Shown one piece after another: positions 24,346 to 33,664 of a stretch of 33,664 nt of DNA (the first letter of the stretch is position 1; each line of letters opens with the position of its first letter). The DNA is from Hypholoma sublateritium FD-334 SS-4 (Eukaryota; Basidiomycota; Agaricomycetes; Agaricales; Strophariaceae): positions 1 through 33,664 of the forward strand of contig KN817737.1 in assembly GCA_000827495.1 (NCBI GenBank). The letters run 5' to 3'. The notes under the pieces were generated by a model that was not told where the DNA came from, did not search any database, and saw only the letters and a list, made by a program, of their open reading frames with translations. The position numbers and the translations under genes were made by a program.

Positions 24346-24351
24346 TATAAA
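24346..24351 (+). promoter_or_regulatory. TATA box of the 137-aa orphan gene
   Basis: GATATAAAG lies about 62-66 nt before the ATG at 24412 and is followed by a CT-rich stretch (CTCTCTTCTTTCTTCG...) typical of fungal transcription starts. Confidence 0.5.
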
Positions 24352-24411
24352 GTGTTGCTTTTCGACTTGAAAAAGCACTCTCTTCTTTCTTCGCTTTCCC
24401 ACTCTACTTTC

Positions 24412-24961
24412 ATGTACGCTGAGGTGGATTTCCCAGTTTTATTCTATGAGGGCCCAGGCTCAGCTCATCCTCCATCACCGAACTTTGAACGAGACAATGA
24501 AGACGTACGTATTGGGATTCATCTCAATGTTTCAACTTTTCAATGGTTTACTGTGCTGACTTGCTACTGGTATTCTTGCAGCAGAGCGCAACTGTCGCTC
24601 AGCTGGAGCAAGTAATTGCAGCTCAGCAGAGGCTCATCGACGAGCTGATCCAGGCGCTGTGGCAGGCTCTTGAGACGAATGGCTGCCAGAGTTGCGAGAA
24701 TGAGGGGAATATGGAGTGCACCGCAATAACCACTGACCTCGACTTCGCCCAATTCAACTGGCTACCGCCATGTGCCATGCCCCCCTTTGCCTTTGGGTGA
24801 GTTTCTGGCCACCCCGCCATCTCCACCCTAGCTCAAAGTTCACCGCTGTGGTCAGGTCTTCGACAGTGCTCAGCGCAGCACCTGACGACATGGATGATCT
24901 CCCATCCACCGCTATCTCTGGCGAGTCATCTACTTCTGTGGATGAACAGTACCCACCGTAG
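24412..24961 (+). CDS. Hypothetical protein, 137 aa, three exons, coiled-coil-like core
   Basis: Exons 24412-24504, 24582-24796 and 24856-24961 join in phase (93+215+106 = 414 nt) with canonical introns GTACGT...TTGCAG and GTGAGT...GGTCAG. The protein starts MYAEVDFPVLFYEGPGSAHP. The centre (about residues 32-60) is a hydrophobic heptad-like helix, SATVAQLEQVIAAQQRLIDE and LIQALWQALE. It is followed by a patch with two Cys (NGCQSCENEG), an aromatic stretch (DLDFAQFNWLPPCAMPPFAF) and an acidic Ser/Thr-rich tail ending SVDEQYPP. A helix plus an acidic/aromatic region could suit a small DNA-associated or activator-like protein, but that is only inference and I recognise no family. Clean splicing, a TATA box and no breaks make this one of the more convincing small genes here. 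Confidence 0.65.
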
Positions 24962-27920
24962 GCTCCGTCGCCAGGGGGCTGTGATCTTCAAGACTTCACC
25001 TCAGATCTTGTTAGAAACTCGTGGTTGTGAGAAGGTGAGTTCCGATTTTCTGTCTGGGAAGGTATTTACTTACTTGATATTTCGGTAATGATATAGATCA
25101 CATCTGTTTGCCTGGTTCCTGTTGCATCAGATGTCTTTTGCCTGCTCATATTACTTGGGTCCAATATGTTTAATACAGTATTCTAATGTTAATGCCCACA
25201 GTATTATTCATGTGTTCACCGTATCTGCTCTCCTGGAAGTACAGGGCAATGATTATATTGCGTCAATTGACAACATACATCGACAATTAGATAAACACCT
25301 AAAGCAAGTGAGACTCAGGGGAGGGTGTGCGCCGTGCAGCAGAATGAGCAAAGGTTCATCAGTGATACGCTTGGGGGATACGGCCAGGTGTGATACGTGC
25401 GCACGATGCAGGAGCTGAGGTCGGTCAGGATACGATGGATACAAGGAAAAGGAACCATGCCGCGTTGGACACAGCCGCGCAGATGGCCCTCAATGCAAAC
25501 ACGTGGGTGGGGTGCCGAGTGACAACAGATGCGGGGGGACGTCCGCGGCGGGCGGTGAGCACTTGAGCAGCTAGATATGTGGTGGCGGAGGATACGATTG
25601 GCGACGAAGAAAGCGCAGATGGCCAATCCATCGGAGAGGACGCCTCTGATTGCTGATGCGCATTAGGTTGACAAAAAAAGTGTCGAACTTATGGTGGAGT
25701 ATTATAACGGCGCATCAGGCAGGAGTGCGATGCTGATAGAAACATGGGCGACGAAGGTATCGGTGTGGGCTTTAATATACATATATTGAAGGGCTTGGAT
25801 GAGTCGTTCGACGGTGCAGCGAGACTTCGACTGGTGAAGGCGGTGGGTGTGGTAACATGGGCCTGCACAGCGCGCTGATCCACGAATCTGCGAATGTGGG
25901 TGAATTCGGCTGATGTTTACATAGCAGACATGCACCAGTTGGATGAGGGCGGGTGTAGCGAGGCGGTGCGGAGTGTGAAGACGCCAGCGGCGGGTGCTGA
26001 CAGAGGGGCGGGAAGAATGTGGTTGACGGGCGGCAGTGCACGCAAAGGGAGCTGATCGGCGTGGATGCCAGCGTGAAACACGCGCGGCTGGGAGAGAGAG
26101 CCTGCTGTTGTCCTGATATAACTTATAAGGGAGCGGCAGTCGGAAGGAGCTGGGCGAGACGTGAATTGAATCAGACCATTTAGGTGTGTGCGGAGGCGTA
26201 CGGGGGTGCTGGGTATGTGTTTGGAAGGCAGGACCACATGCGAATGGTTCAGAGTTGTTGAATGCGAAGGCAAGGGGCAAGATCGTGTTGGCAGCGGGCC
26301 TCGGGCCGACAGTGCACGAACCCTACGAGACGGCGGCGATAGTACGGTCACCGCGGATGCTGTGAAGCACGCCGACAGTCAGCAAGAAACAGGTCGCGTT
26401 TTGAAGACTGAACTTACGAGTACGTATGTTCCGATGCAAATATATTCTTGAAGTCGTGACGGTGCCGCCGTGCCCGAAAAACGGTGAGAATAACCCCGCA
26501 CAACGAGCAGCCCAGACGCAAGAGCACTAACTGAAAAGTGCGTAGCAGTGTTCCACGCCGCGCAGATACGTGCGCGGTGGGGCACGGTGGCCGTAGACGG
26601 CATCAGCACCCCGTGTTCGTCTCGGCGGTCGTCGTTCGAATCAGCGTAGACCTAGCGTCTCATCGTCTCACAGACAAGACACGGAGTGGACGCGCGCTGT
26701 GTGTACATTGGGGGCTGACTCTGCCTCATGAGTCTTTGCCTGTCTTCGCTGCACCCAAGTTCCGTGAGCGCGAAGAAGGTTGCGTCGCGTATTGTGCAGG
26801 CGGTGAATGTCGATGTGTGAGGAGGGGCGGCGGGCGGCGGGCTGGCGCAGCTGGTAGGGGGAGATGTAAGTGAGTCCACAACGATGTGAAACGGGCGCGC
26901 CCGGGAGAGGCATGCCAACGTTCGTTGTAGTGCACAGCAGCGAGGGGCCAGGAGGTGCTGGGGCCAGATCGGCGGGGAAGAGGGGCGACCGATAGTCTAT
27001 GAATCTGTCTTTGGCCTTTGTCGTTGTATTTCCAGGCGGAAGGTTTGCGTTTGAGGACTACATCCATGAAAGCGGCGTCGGATTGCGATGAGAGGAGTGA
27101 AGAGCGGAAACGAACCTTGGGCTGGATTTTTGGTGCTTACACGCTCCCCAGCATCTCCTGGGTGCTTATTTCAGAGCGACATGAATGGATGAGTGCGGGA
27201 CACGCAGATCGAGAGGGCAGGCGCAGGAGAGCATGGGTGTTGCTATCAACGTTCGGGAGGGACAGCGTGTTTGTTCCCACGCAAGACAGCTGCAGGACGG
27301 TTATACTTATTTGTCGCCTGACTCCCATCATATCACCACTTTCAAATTCGCGAATACCAGTTTCTATCATCTCCCATGTCCCGGGGACAACAATATCAAA
27401 AAAAGACGTACGCAGGTTAGCTTGATTTTAAGGTCGCGACACGTACGCATCCTGAATGTATCACTTTTCTCTGGCGCTCAGCCGGAACATGTTCTGAACA
27501 TCATCAGGATTCAGGCCAGCGTGGTGTCGCTTCCGTCCTCCCAACAGGGGACACTTCTTCACAGCCTCGGCTTGAAATCATTTTTGTCTATCATATTTTC
27601 TCCGTCTAGCATGCGCTACGCGCGTTCTTTATGGCACTAGAACAGCTTTTTGTATTGCATAAAACTAGCGCGAAAATGACACGCAGTATAAATTCACAAC
27701 TACCGCGTACCGCAGATACGGGCTAGTAGGTGCGGCATGTCTTCGTGCAGAGCTTACCGGTCAGAGAGGGTCCGCTTGAAGAATATCAATGTACTAGCAG
27801 GGTACCCGTGCTCCGCACGGTAGAATTGTATTCTGGCAAAAAAGATACAAATAGATAAAGTACATATTTTTTATAAAGGCCGAAAAAAGTTGTCGTAAAA
27901 GTAGGAGTCAAACATAAATA
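24962..27920. other. About 3 kb without supported genes; GC-rich, skewed composition
   Basis: Between 25300 and 27100 the minus strand has long open frames rich in Pro, Ser, Arg and His. Their overlapping versions in other frames are equally long, which is typical of GC-rich non-coding DNA. A minus-strand patch near 25430-25600 (ALRAICAAVSNAAWFLFLVS) is hydrophobic and could be a membrane-helix relic. Near 27796-27820 is a CCCGTGCTCCGCACGG motif resembling the CGCACGGG repeat motifs at 598 and 985. Confidence 0.35.
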
Positions 27921-27924
27921 TCAG

Positions 27925-28017
27925 AAGACCCAGACCCAGAGGCCTCAGGCTGGACATGGTTNCTGGCGGTGACACGCCTTGTCGTCATCGGCGCCTTCCT
28001 GGGCTTGATAGCCGGCG
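27925..28017 (+). pseudogene. Isolated exon encoding a membrane helix, flanked by splice signals
   Basis: A 93-nt stretch preceded by ATATCAG and followed by the consensus donor GTAAGT reads (in phase 2 to 1) DPDPEASGWTWFXAVTRLVV then IGAFLGLIAG. That is an acidic/aromatic segment running into a hydrophobic helix. No neighbouring exon is visible and a foldback element sits 54 bp downstream. It may be a fragment of a membrane-protein gene captured or left behind; family not recognised. Confidence 0.35.
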
Positions 28018-28061
28018 GTAAGTCGTCAGACTGCTCAACTTCGTCGCGCTCACGCTTGGAG

Positions 28062-28173
28062 CCTATTAACTAGGCCGGTGACCGACCCCTCAAAGAGGAT
28101 GCGACATTCGCGAGGATTCTCGCGAATGCCGCATCCTCTTTCGGAGGGGACGGTCATCGGCCTACCTATTAAC
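28062..28173. mobile_element. 94-bp foldback (palindromic) MITE with 9-bp TSD
   Basis: 28071-28164 is an almost perfect palindrome. The left arm TAGGCCGGTGACCGACCCCT continues through AAAGAGGATGCG and ATTCGCGAG. A 4-base centre (GATT) follows, and the right arm mirrors it back to GGCCTA. Only a few mismatches break about 44 bp of pairing. The element is bounded on both sides by CCTATTAAC (28062-28070 and 28165-28173). A 9-bp duplication is typical of Mutator-like elements, which also give foldback MITEs. It has no coding capacity. The palindrome would form a very stable hairpin in single-stranded DNA or RNA. Superfamily is inferred from the TSD length only. Confidence 0.85.
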
Positions 28174-29410
28174 CTGTTACTAGCCGCGATAATAAGAAAT
28201 TCCACGGGGGAAACTCACATGTTAATGACATACACCGGGTGCAGGACCACATACATATGCTGAACAACTTTATGTGATTGATATGTGGTAAAATATCTCA
28301 AATATCTAACAAAGAAATTGAGTGCAAATATGAGGTATGATATTTGGTACTGAAGCCCTTTCATTGGCCAGCAACCAGGTTTCCGTCCAAATAATGAAAA
28401 CGCAAATATTTTTGTTAATTATATTTGGTTGCGCACGCAGTGATAGGTATCTAACCTCGCGGAGACCCCTTACCAATCTCACGTTGGTAACATTGGCCGA
28501 AACCAATCTAACCCAGCACCAACGGCGAATGGAGTGAGTAGAAAGCTGTATTCCTTTCATCCAGTGCATCTCACCCGAAGTGCGGCTACTGCCCACGCTT
28601 TTCAAATAACACAAACATTACTACATTAAACACAAGAGAAAACTATAATATTGGGCGATATGCAAGAAATTCAGGCAGTACTAGGCTGCCGTGTCGTCAT
28701 GTTCTGCAGGATCCCGAAGTCTCCGCTGGCAATGCCATCAGTTTGGTAAACATGTCTACTGGTCAGTGATGATTGATGGGATTGATGGAATAGCCGAGAG
28801 GAAGAGGCTATTTCTGCTGTGAATACGTACATATTGGGGATGGGCTGGGGATGGGGGGATCGCCCTGTGTAACTTCTCGGGCATCTTGAATCTGACGATG
28901 CCTGCCAGACACCGTTCCTTGTGAATTCTGACATTAAGGTAAGTAATAAATCACATAAAGTGGTCAATGTACTTACCTGTCTTCTCAGAAATGCACGCGT
29001 CGACTGACAGCACATCGGACATGGCGCCGTGTTCGGTGTCGACCCAGTGGTCTACACACGATGGCGCTAGCTCGCGGGGCGCCCAGAACGAGAGCAACTG
29101 ACTCATATAGCCAACTGACTCATATAGCGTACATACGTAGGCGTCGTTCACAGCGCTCTCTAGCCGTGAGGTAGGTGACGTACACATGAAACATAGATGT
29201 TAACACTCACCGGCGCACTGAGGATCTCCAAATCACCTCATCACGGTGCGCACGACGACGCCGCAGACTGGTAGAGAACTTTGACGGCTACGCGCCGTAC
29301 TTGGGGCGAATTTGAGCGCTCAGCCGAATGTGCGACCGCACACAGCCCATAATTTACCCTAGGCACAGTCGCGCTTTTTGCGGCTGCGAGAAGTAGTCAG
29401 CAGATAGAAC
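28174..29410. other. No gene recognised; includes old repeat copy at about 28300-28400
   Basis: 28270-28440 is AT-rich and shares a 29-bp motif (GGCCAGCAACCAGGTTTCC...) with 6932-6960. Around 28835-28860 is a G-rich run (GGGGATGGGCTGGGGATGGG). A similar C-rich motif lies at 14638-14665. Open frames at 28671-29187 on the minus strand have no recognisable motif. Confidence 0.35.
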
Positions 29411-29413
29411 GCG

Positions 29414-30207
29414 ATGTCCAAGAAAATGAATGTACGGCGTCGGTGTAGCGTTCCACGGGAGGCGGCGGCGGGCGGGTGGCGGAGTATGCGAGGTCGGGTC
29501 CAGCTGCGGCGGGCGCGGATATTCGAAGGGGAGCGAGCGCTGCGGCCAGCACGCCAAGCTCCGGCGTGGCCAGGAGGAGTGCACTGGCCGCGGGGAAAAG
29601 GATTAGGGATGGCGCGCACTCAACACCCCGAAAAGCGGGGTTTGAAGCCATTGCTCCCAACTGTACAGTTGCGGAGTTTGCCGAAAATGGGATACGGGCC
29701 GACTTTTGAAAGTTGGGCGCGCCCCACCCCACCGCCGGCGCCTCTGTTCCGTCGCCGAGCTGCCCTCCGCTCCGTCACCTCCCTCCGTCCCGTCGCCCAC
29801 CTCCTGCGCCTCTCCATCCATCTCATCGCGCCGTCCGCCGTCCGCCGTCCCCCACANCCTACGCTCGAGTNTCGACGCTCCCGCGCTGTCCATAATCCGC
29901 CCAGCCGCCGTAGATATGGCGGTCATCACATGCGCAGTGCCTTCTTGGAGCGTATAGCTACGCGGCCGGGTGCCTCGAATGCCTCGTCGTCATCTTTCTC
30001 AAGGTATGTGCATTCACTCCACGCCTCCTTGCGCGTGCCTCTCACGTCTCCGCACCAGTGTGTCCCTGGCCTGCGCAAGCGGCGTCAACGCCAATCACCC
30101 AGAGCGGCGAAGACGACATCGACGTCTCCAAAGGGCCAGAACTACGTACCTCCGGCGGAAGCGGGAGCGTCGCTGCTAGTGCTAGCCACGCGGGCCTGAT
30201 GAGATAG
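29414..30207 (+). other. Possible coding region with one intron; unknown, weak
   Basis: A long plus-strand frame, strongly Arg/Pro/Ser-rich, reaches a consensus donor AAG|GTATGTG at 30004. An acceptor CACCAG at 30058 is followed by 48 open codons (frame 30061) with protein-like content (AASTPITQSGEDDIDVSKG, then GGSGSVAASASHAGLMR) ending TAG 30205. The upstream frame that fits phase 1 is short and closed by a stop near 29957, so at least one frameshift would be needed to join it to the long upstream frame. GC-rich composition alone could explain much of this. Confidence 0.25.
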
Positions 30208-30286
30208 AACCAATGACAGGCGGGGGCGACTCGCTGGAAATGGAAATGAATAGCTTTTGCGATTGTCAAGGATCGCTGTGGGAAGT

Positions 30287-31251
30287 TTACAATGCTAGCG
30301 TGTANAGATTAGGATTGTATGGNANGTCNAATCTGGGACTGTAGAATAGCTTTCTGTCGTCCGGGAACACAGATCTGGAAGGTGGNGGGATGAGAGCACC
30401 AGCGTTGTATGCCGCTACCTGCTCGGGCTCCAGCCATATGTGCCCATACCTGTGTGCGCGCTGGGGGAACCACAGAGCAGGGTCGGTACACCAGAAACAC
30501 AAGTCCTGGTCATCCTTCAAGAGAGGGTTTTCAAGTAAACATAAAATAAAATAAATGTTCAGGTACGACGCACCAGTCTGGCTCCCATNTACCACTGATC
30601 GTCTATCTCTTTCCGAGTCAGAATTTTNGGATGGAAATCGCAGAGGCGGGAAAGGGAGTAGCAGAAGCGCTTTACAGCAGCGCTAAAGATAATAGGGCGA
30701 TNGANGTCTTCTGCTTTTCGCATGAGTATACCCTAGGCAGTAGATACATAAANCNACTGCAAACAAACAAAAAATGAAAAGAGAGAGATAGAGGGGACTT
30801 ACAAACATATATGACCCCTTTTTTATATGGGGCCAAAGTTGATCAAAGGTAACGGGGCGTCCGGTCTGGGCGCCGGCAACTAGGTTGGCAATTCCAAAGA
30901 ACGGGGTTTCTATCAGGTCAATGTTTGGGAACAGGGTGTAGTGTCTCTTGACCCATAAGGTGTAAATGAATCGATGGCCAGACATGACAAGGAAAGAATG
31001 GTACAGGATCAATGATACACATATGACTTAAATAAATACACAAAATGTAATGACGGAGTCATACCGGTGTGCGGTAAATCATGGAATGCGGGAAACGATG
31101 GTGGGCAAAGCATGTTTGACACGCTTCGTTCTAGATTTGGCAAGTTCCGGGTGCTCAACTCAAAAAGGAAACGATGGGTCTTGACGACGAACGGCAAAGA
31201 CTCAACGCTCGCGCCTGACAAGACAATGAGCAGAGCTATCAATGAAACCAT
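30287..31251 (-). CDS. Hypothetical protein, about 265 aa, four exons, family not recognised
   Basis: Exons 31251-31065, 31026-30803, 30732-30574 and 30514-30287 join in phase (187+224+159+228 = 798 nt) with GT-AG introns of 38, 70 and 59 nt. The start is hydrophobic (MVSLIALLIVLSGASVESLP), suggesting a signal peptide or membrane anchor. Exon 2 contains a second hydrophobic run (VICVSLILYHSFLVMSG) then HRFIYTLWVKRHYTLFPNID and LIETPFFGIANLVAGAQTGR. Exon 3 has RPIIFSAAVKRFCYSLSRLC and TRKEIDDQW. Exon 4 has DDQDLCFWCTDPALWFPQRA, HRYGHIWLEPEQVAAYNAGA and PPPSRSVFPDD. Conserved-looking Trp, Cys, His and Pro clusters and the absence of stops argue for a real gene. Ns at 30305-30330, 30386, 30589, 30629, 30702 and 30705 leave some residues unread. 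I cannot assign a function; a secreted or membrane-bound lineage-specific protein is the best guess. Confidence 0.6.
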
Positions 31252-32611
31252 GTAGAATTAGACGCTGTGTACAACAAAGGCCCCATACTGTAGCAGGGAA
31301 GAACTACATCAGAGAATTGAATACTGTCAGGGAAGGCAATAAATGGATTTGTAAGGCTTGAAATTTAATAAAAAGTCTCTAATCTTAGTAATTATTGTGC
31401 CCCATAATTTCATGTCATTTCTAACACGGTGAATGTGGCTGAATATGCCACGTCTAGAAAAATTCTGCAAACTGAAAAGCAAAATCATACTGTTTTAATA
31501 TAGTCCAGACTAGTATAATGGCACATAAAAGTCACCCATTACAAGCTCTACCACAATTATTTATTGTTCAGATAGGTAGATACTAACAGCATTCAAATAC
31601 TGGCATATGAAGGCCAACTTCAACATGAGTTTCAGTATACTGATCTCCATCAAAATGCTTTCATATAAAACCTATAGTATCAGTTTATATATAGGGTGAT
31701 GAATATTGCAAAAATACGCAGGTGTACAATAGAGAGTATTGAAATTAGGTCTTATAAAGCACAAAATACAGGTACATATTGTATGTTCAAGTCTTTATTT
31801 CACATCTCAGCTTTGAAAAATAACTTGTGGCCAATAACATACTAAAAAGTATGCAACAAGTGTTTTTGTATAGCTCAGGTCTACGACTAAGGAAATGATT
31901 ATCAGTGGTGAAAAATACAGAATATTGATAGTAAATTGCCCCCATTCGCAACCAAGCATGCAATGATCAGAGTTTACAGAAACAAGAAGCAATGTATATA
32001 TTGTATGATATAATTGTATTGTCTGGTATAAAACAATGTGGACTCAATGCTATATCAAGTAATGAGTTGGTAATGAGCAATGAGTCAAGTGACACTGTTC
32101 AGATACACTGTCAAGAAAGATATTGCAATCAACTATAACAGTTGGTATATATTATCAGAACTAGTGTTTTGACTAGAAATGATGGACCACTCCAAGCAAA
32201 GAGGCGGTTGCAAGGTGGTTGTTGCTGCTGACAGTATTCATAAGATTTGCGGCCTTACGATAGTTTCTTGCAAAATAGCTCAGAATGTAATGTAACTGGA
32301 AATATTTTAATTGTGCTGGAAGATTTATCAAGTATTGATATTAATCAATGAATATTGTAGCACTTGAAATTTTCATCCAGACTTTGATTTGAGCTCAAAT
32401 AAGCCAGATTTATTGTTTATTGAAAACAAATATGCCTTTCCTAGTTTTTAGACATTACCTGACTAGTTCAGCCCATAGAGCTGGTGGCAAATCTTGTTCA
32501 ATGCTTGAGCAGTGGTTGGTGATCACAAGGAGTTAAGATCGGAACATTATGCTATTGTGTATTACTACCATAATATTACCTAATCAGTAAAATGATATTA
32601 CTAATTAGCCA
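31252..32611. other. AT-rich intergenic region, no gene seen
   Basis: About 1.36 kb of strongly AT-rich DNA between two minus-strand genes. Every reading frame is closed by frequent stops, and the longest open stretch (31807-31992) has no motif. It must carry the 3' end of the DUF6698 gene and the 5' region of the 265-aa gene. I see no tandem repeat or inverted-repeat element. Confidence 0.5.
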
Positions 32612-33664
32612 CTAGCTAGTGCTCGCACTGGCAGCACTCCGTAAAGCAGCCTCCTTTGCTGCTTCCCGTTTAGCCTTAATTTTGGCAAGAACACTATTCT
32701 TAGAGACAGGCCTTGAGTTTGCAGTATAATTCGGAAACACCTGTCTAGTAAAACATCAGAAACTTAATTGAATTGAATAAAAAAGGCAAGTTTACCTGTT
32801 CCACCAAGCAAGTAGAGCATTTATCTCAACCACTTCATCTGGTTCCTGAAGCATGTCAAGAAGACTACTGTAAAAACGTTCAGAATCCGTTACGGTATCG
32901 GTACNGCTGAAAACACTGGAGGATGATAGAGCAAATCGAGCCTTTAAACGGAGTTCAAACAGAGTTAGTACGTTACGGCAGAATCAGTCGAACAATATCA
33001 CACCTGTGTCGCGGCATACACAATGGAAGCACATGTCACACTGGTCATTCCGTGAATCCGAGCATTTCCTGATCTCGTCGCCTTCGCCTCTCTATCAACT
33101 GAACTAGGCGAGGTGAAAATATGTTTGAAAGTCTGCAAATATCATGCAGAATTAGTATACATTAGGCGCGCTGATAGTGTCATGCCTACTTTGACCAATA
33201 TTGCACTTTGCAAGAGTCCCTTCCATGGATCGGTTTCATCATACTTGTATGAAGCGTATAGAAATATTGGCCACTGATCACCGGATACGGAGTATTCGCC
33301 TGTACGAAGTTTCTGCTTGACACTGTAAAGACTTAAGTTAAGCATATTCAGCATGAAGGTTGCACTGACTCATTGTCTTTCCAATTAACACCTGCCGGGC
33401 AAAGCAGTGACCCAGTTATTTCATGATTGAAGCCGCGGTCGATTTTGATATTCCGAGCAATAGGCGGGATGAGGGGCTCGCCCGCGGGCACCAGCCAGTC
33501 GATTATAGCAGACTTCAGGCTTTTTGTATCGTCGGATCGAGCACTCGATGCTCCTTTCTGTAGCTAGTAAAGAAGTTGGGGCAATGAGCAATCTTTAATG
33601 ATAGCCACGGTCAATGGGCTTACCAACGCCGCAATACCATGAACCTCTTCTTCTGAGCTACTTA
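32612..33664 (-). CDS. DUF6698 family protein, 5'-partial (runs off right edge)
   Basis: Six exons read on the minus strand: 33664-33624, 33563-33370, 33322-33190, 33132-33004, 32941-32796 and 32754-32612, ending at TAG 32612-32614. Introns are 60, 47, 57, 62 and 41 nt, all GT-AG and in phase. Features of the family: SLKSAIIDWLVPAGEPLIPP, RGFNHEITGSLLCPAGVNWK, KLRTGEYSVSGDQWPIFLYA, YDETDPWKGLLQSAILVK, TFKHIFTSPSSVDREAKATR then SGNARIHGMTSVTCASIVYA, RFALSSSSVFSR, and NALLAWWNRQVFPNY. A basic Lys/Ala-rich tail follows (LAKIKAKREAAKEAALRSAA). DUF6698 is a domain of unknown function expanded in Agaricomycetes; no activity is established. No break is seen in the part present. The start codon lies beyond the window. 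One N at 32905. Confidence 0.88.

Noticed and set aside
25702..27067. Long Pro/Ser/Arg/His-rich open frames on the minus strand
   Set aside because: Several frames are open over the same DNA with no motif, splice pattern or start context. This is explained by GC-rich composition.
29598..29720. Possible second hAT-like end (TAGGGATGGCGCGC) with a CCCCGAAAAGCGGGG hairpin
   Set aside because: No matching inverted end and no target duplication could be found in the neighbourhood.

Overview
The window reads as nuclear DNA of a basidiomycete fungus, most likely an Agaricomycete. The recognisable genes are split by many very short GT-AG introns (about 40-70 nt). The families are ones typical of mushroom-forming fungi: a GMC oxidoreductase, an NTF2-like/FMO flavin monooxygenase, a BCS1-like AAA ATPase with a long charged tail, a fungal P1B metal ATPase, and a DUF6698 protein. 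Scattered single Ns inside exons point to a draft-quality or haplotype-merged consensus. That matters for judging the stop codons and frameshifts reported here.

Layout. 1-4.5 kb is AT-rich, repeat-dominated DNA. It holds a 663-bp hAT-type MITE with perfect 8-bp target duplications, an approximately 259-bp tandem repeat, and older dispersed repeats. 5.3-6.1 kb is a decayed PHO84-type phosphate transporter (+ strand). 8.25-9.06 kb is the first third of a secreted GMC oxidoreductase (- strand). 9.55-12.93 kb is a P1B copper/heavy-metal ATPase with all catalytic motifs and one in-frame stop. 13-15 kb is unassigned coding-like debris. 15.13-17.66 kb is a 13-exon flavin monooxygenase, the best complete gene. 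18.80-20.93 kb is a BCS1-like AAA protein with two in-frame stops and a missing piece of its N-terminal domain. 22.06-23.40 kb is a frame-broken relic on + of unknown family. 24.41-24.96 kb is a clean three-exon 137-aa gene of unknown function. 25-29.4 kb has no convincing gene, but it carries a 94-bp foldback element with 9-bp target duplications and one isolated exon. 30.29-31.25 kb is a four-exon gene of unknown family (-). 31.25-32.6 kb is AT-rich intergenic DNA. 32.61-33.66 kb is the 3' part of a DUF6698 gene (-) that runs off the right edge.

How it fits together. Four genes in a row on the minus strand (GMC, metal ATPase, FMO, BCS1-like) sit in a GC-richer core between repeat-rich flanks. 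I see no evidence that they form one pathway: they include an extracellular oxidase, a membrane metal pump, a cytosolic monooxygenase and a putative mitochondrial AAA protein. The main theme is gene decay next to small non-autonomous transposons. Several genes keep intact splice sites and long conserved frames but carry one or two stops or deletions, so they are either recent pseudogenes or consensus errors. I did not find a convincing new multi-gene system. The most novel items are the two unknown-family genes and the two well-delimited small transposable elements.
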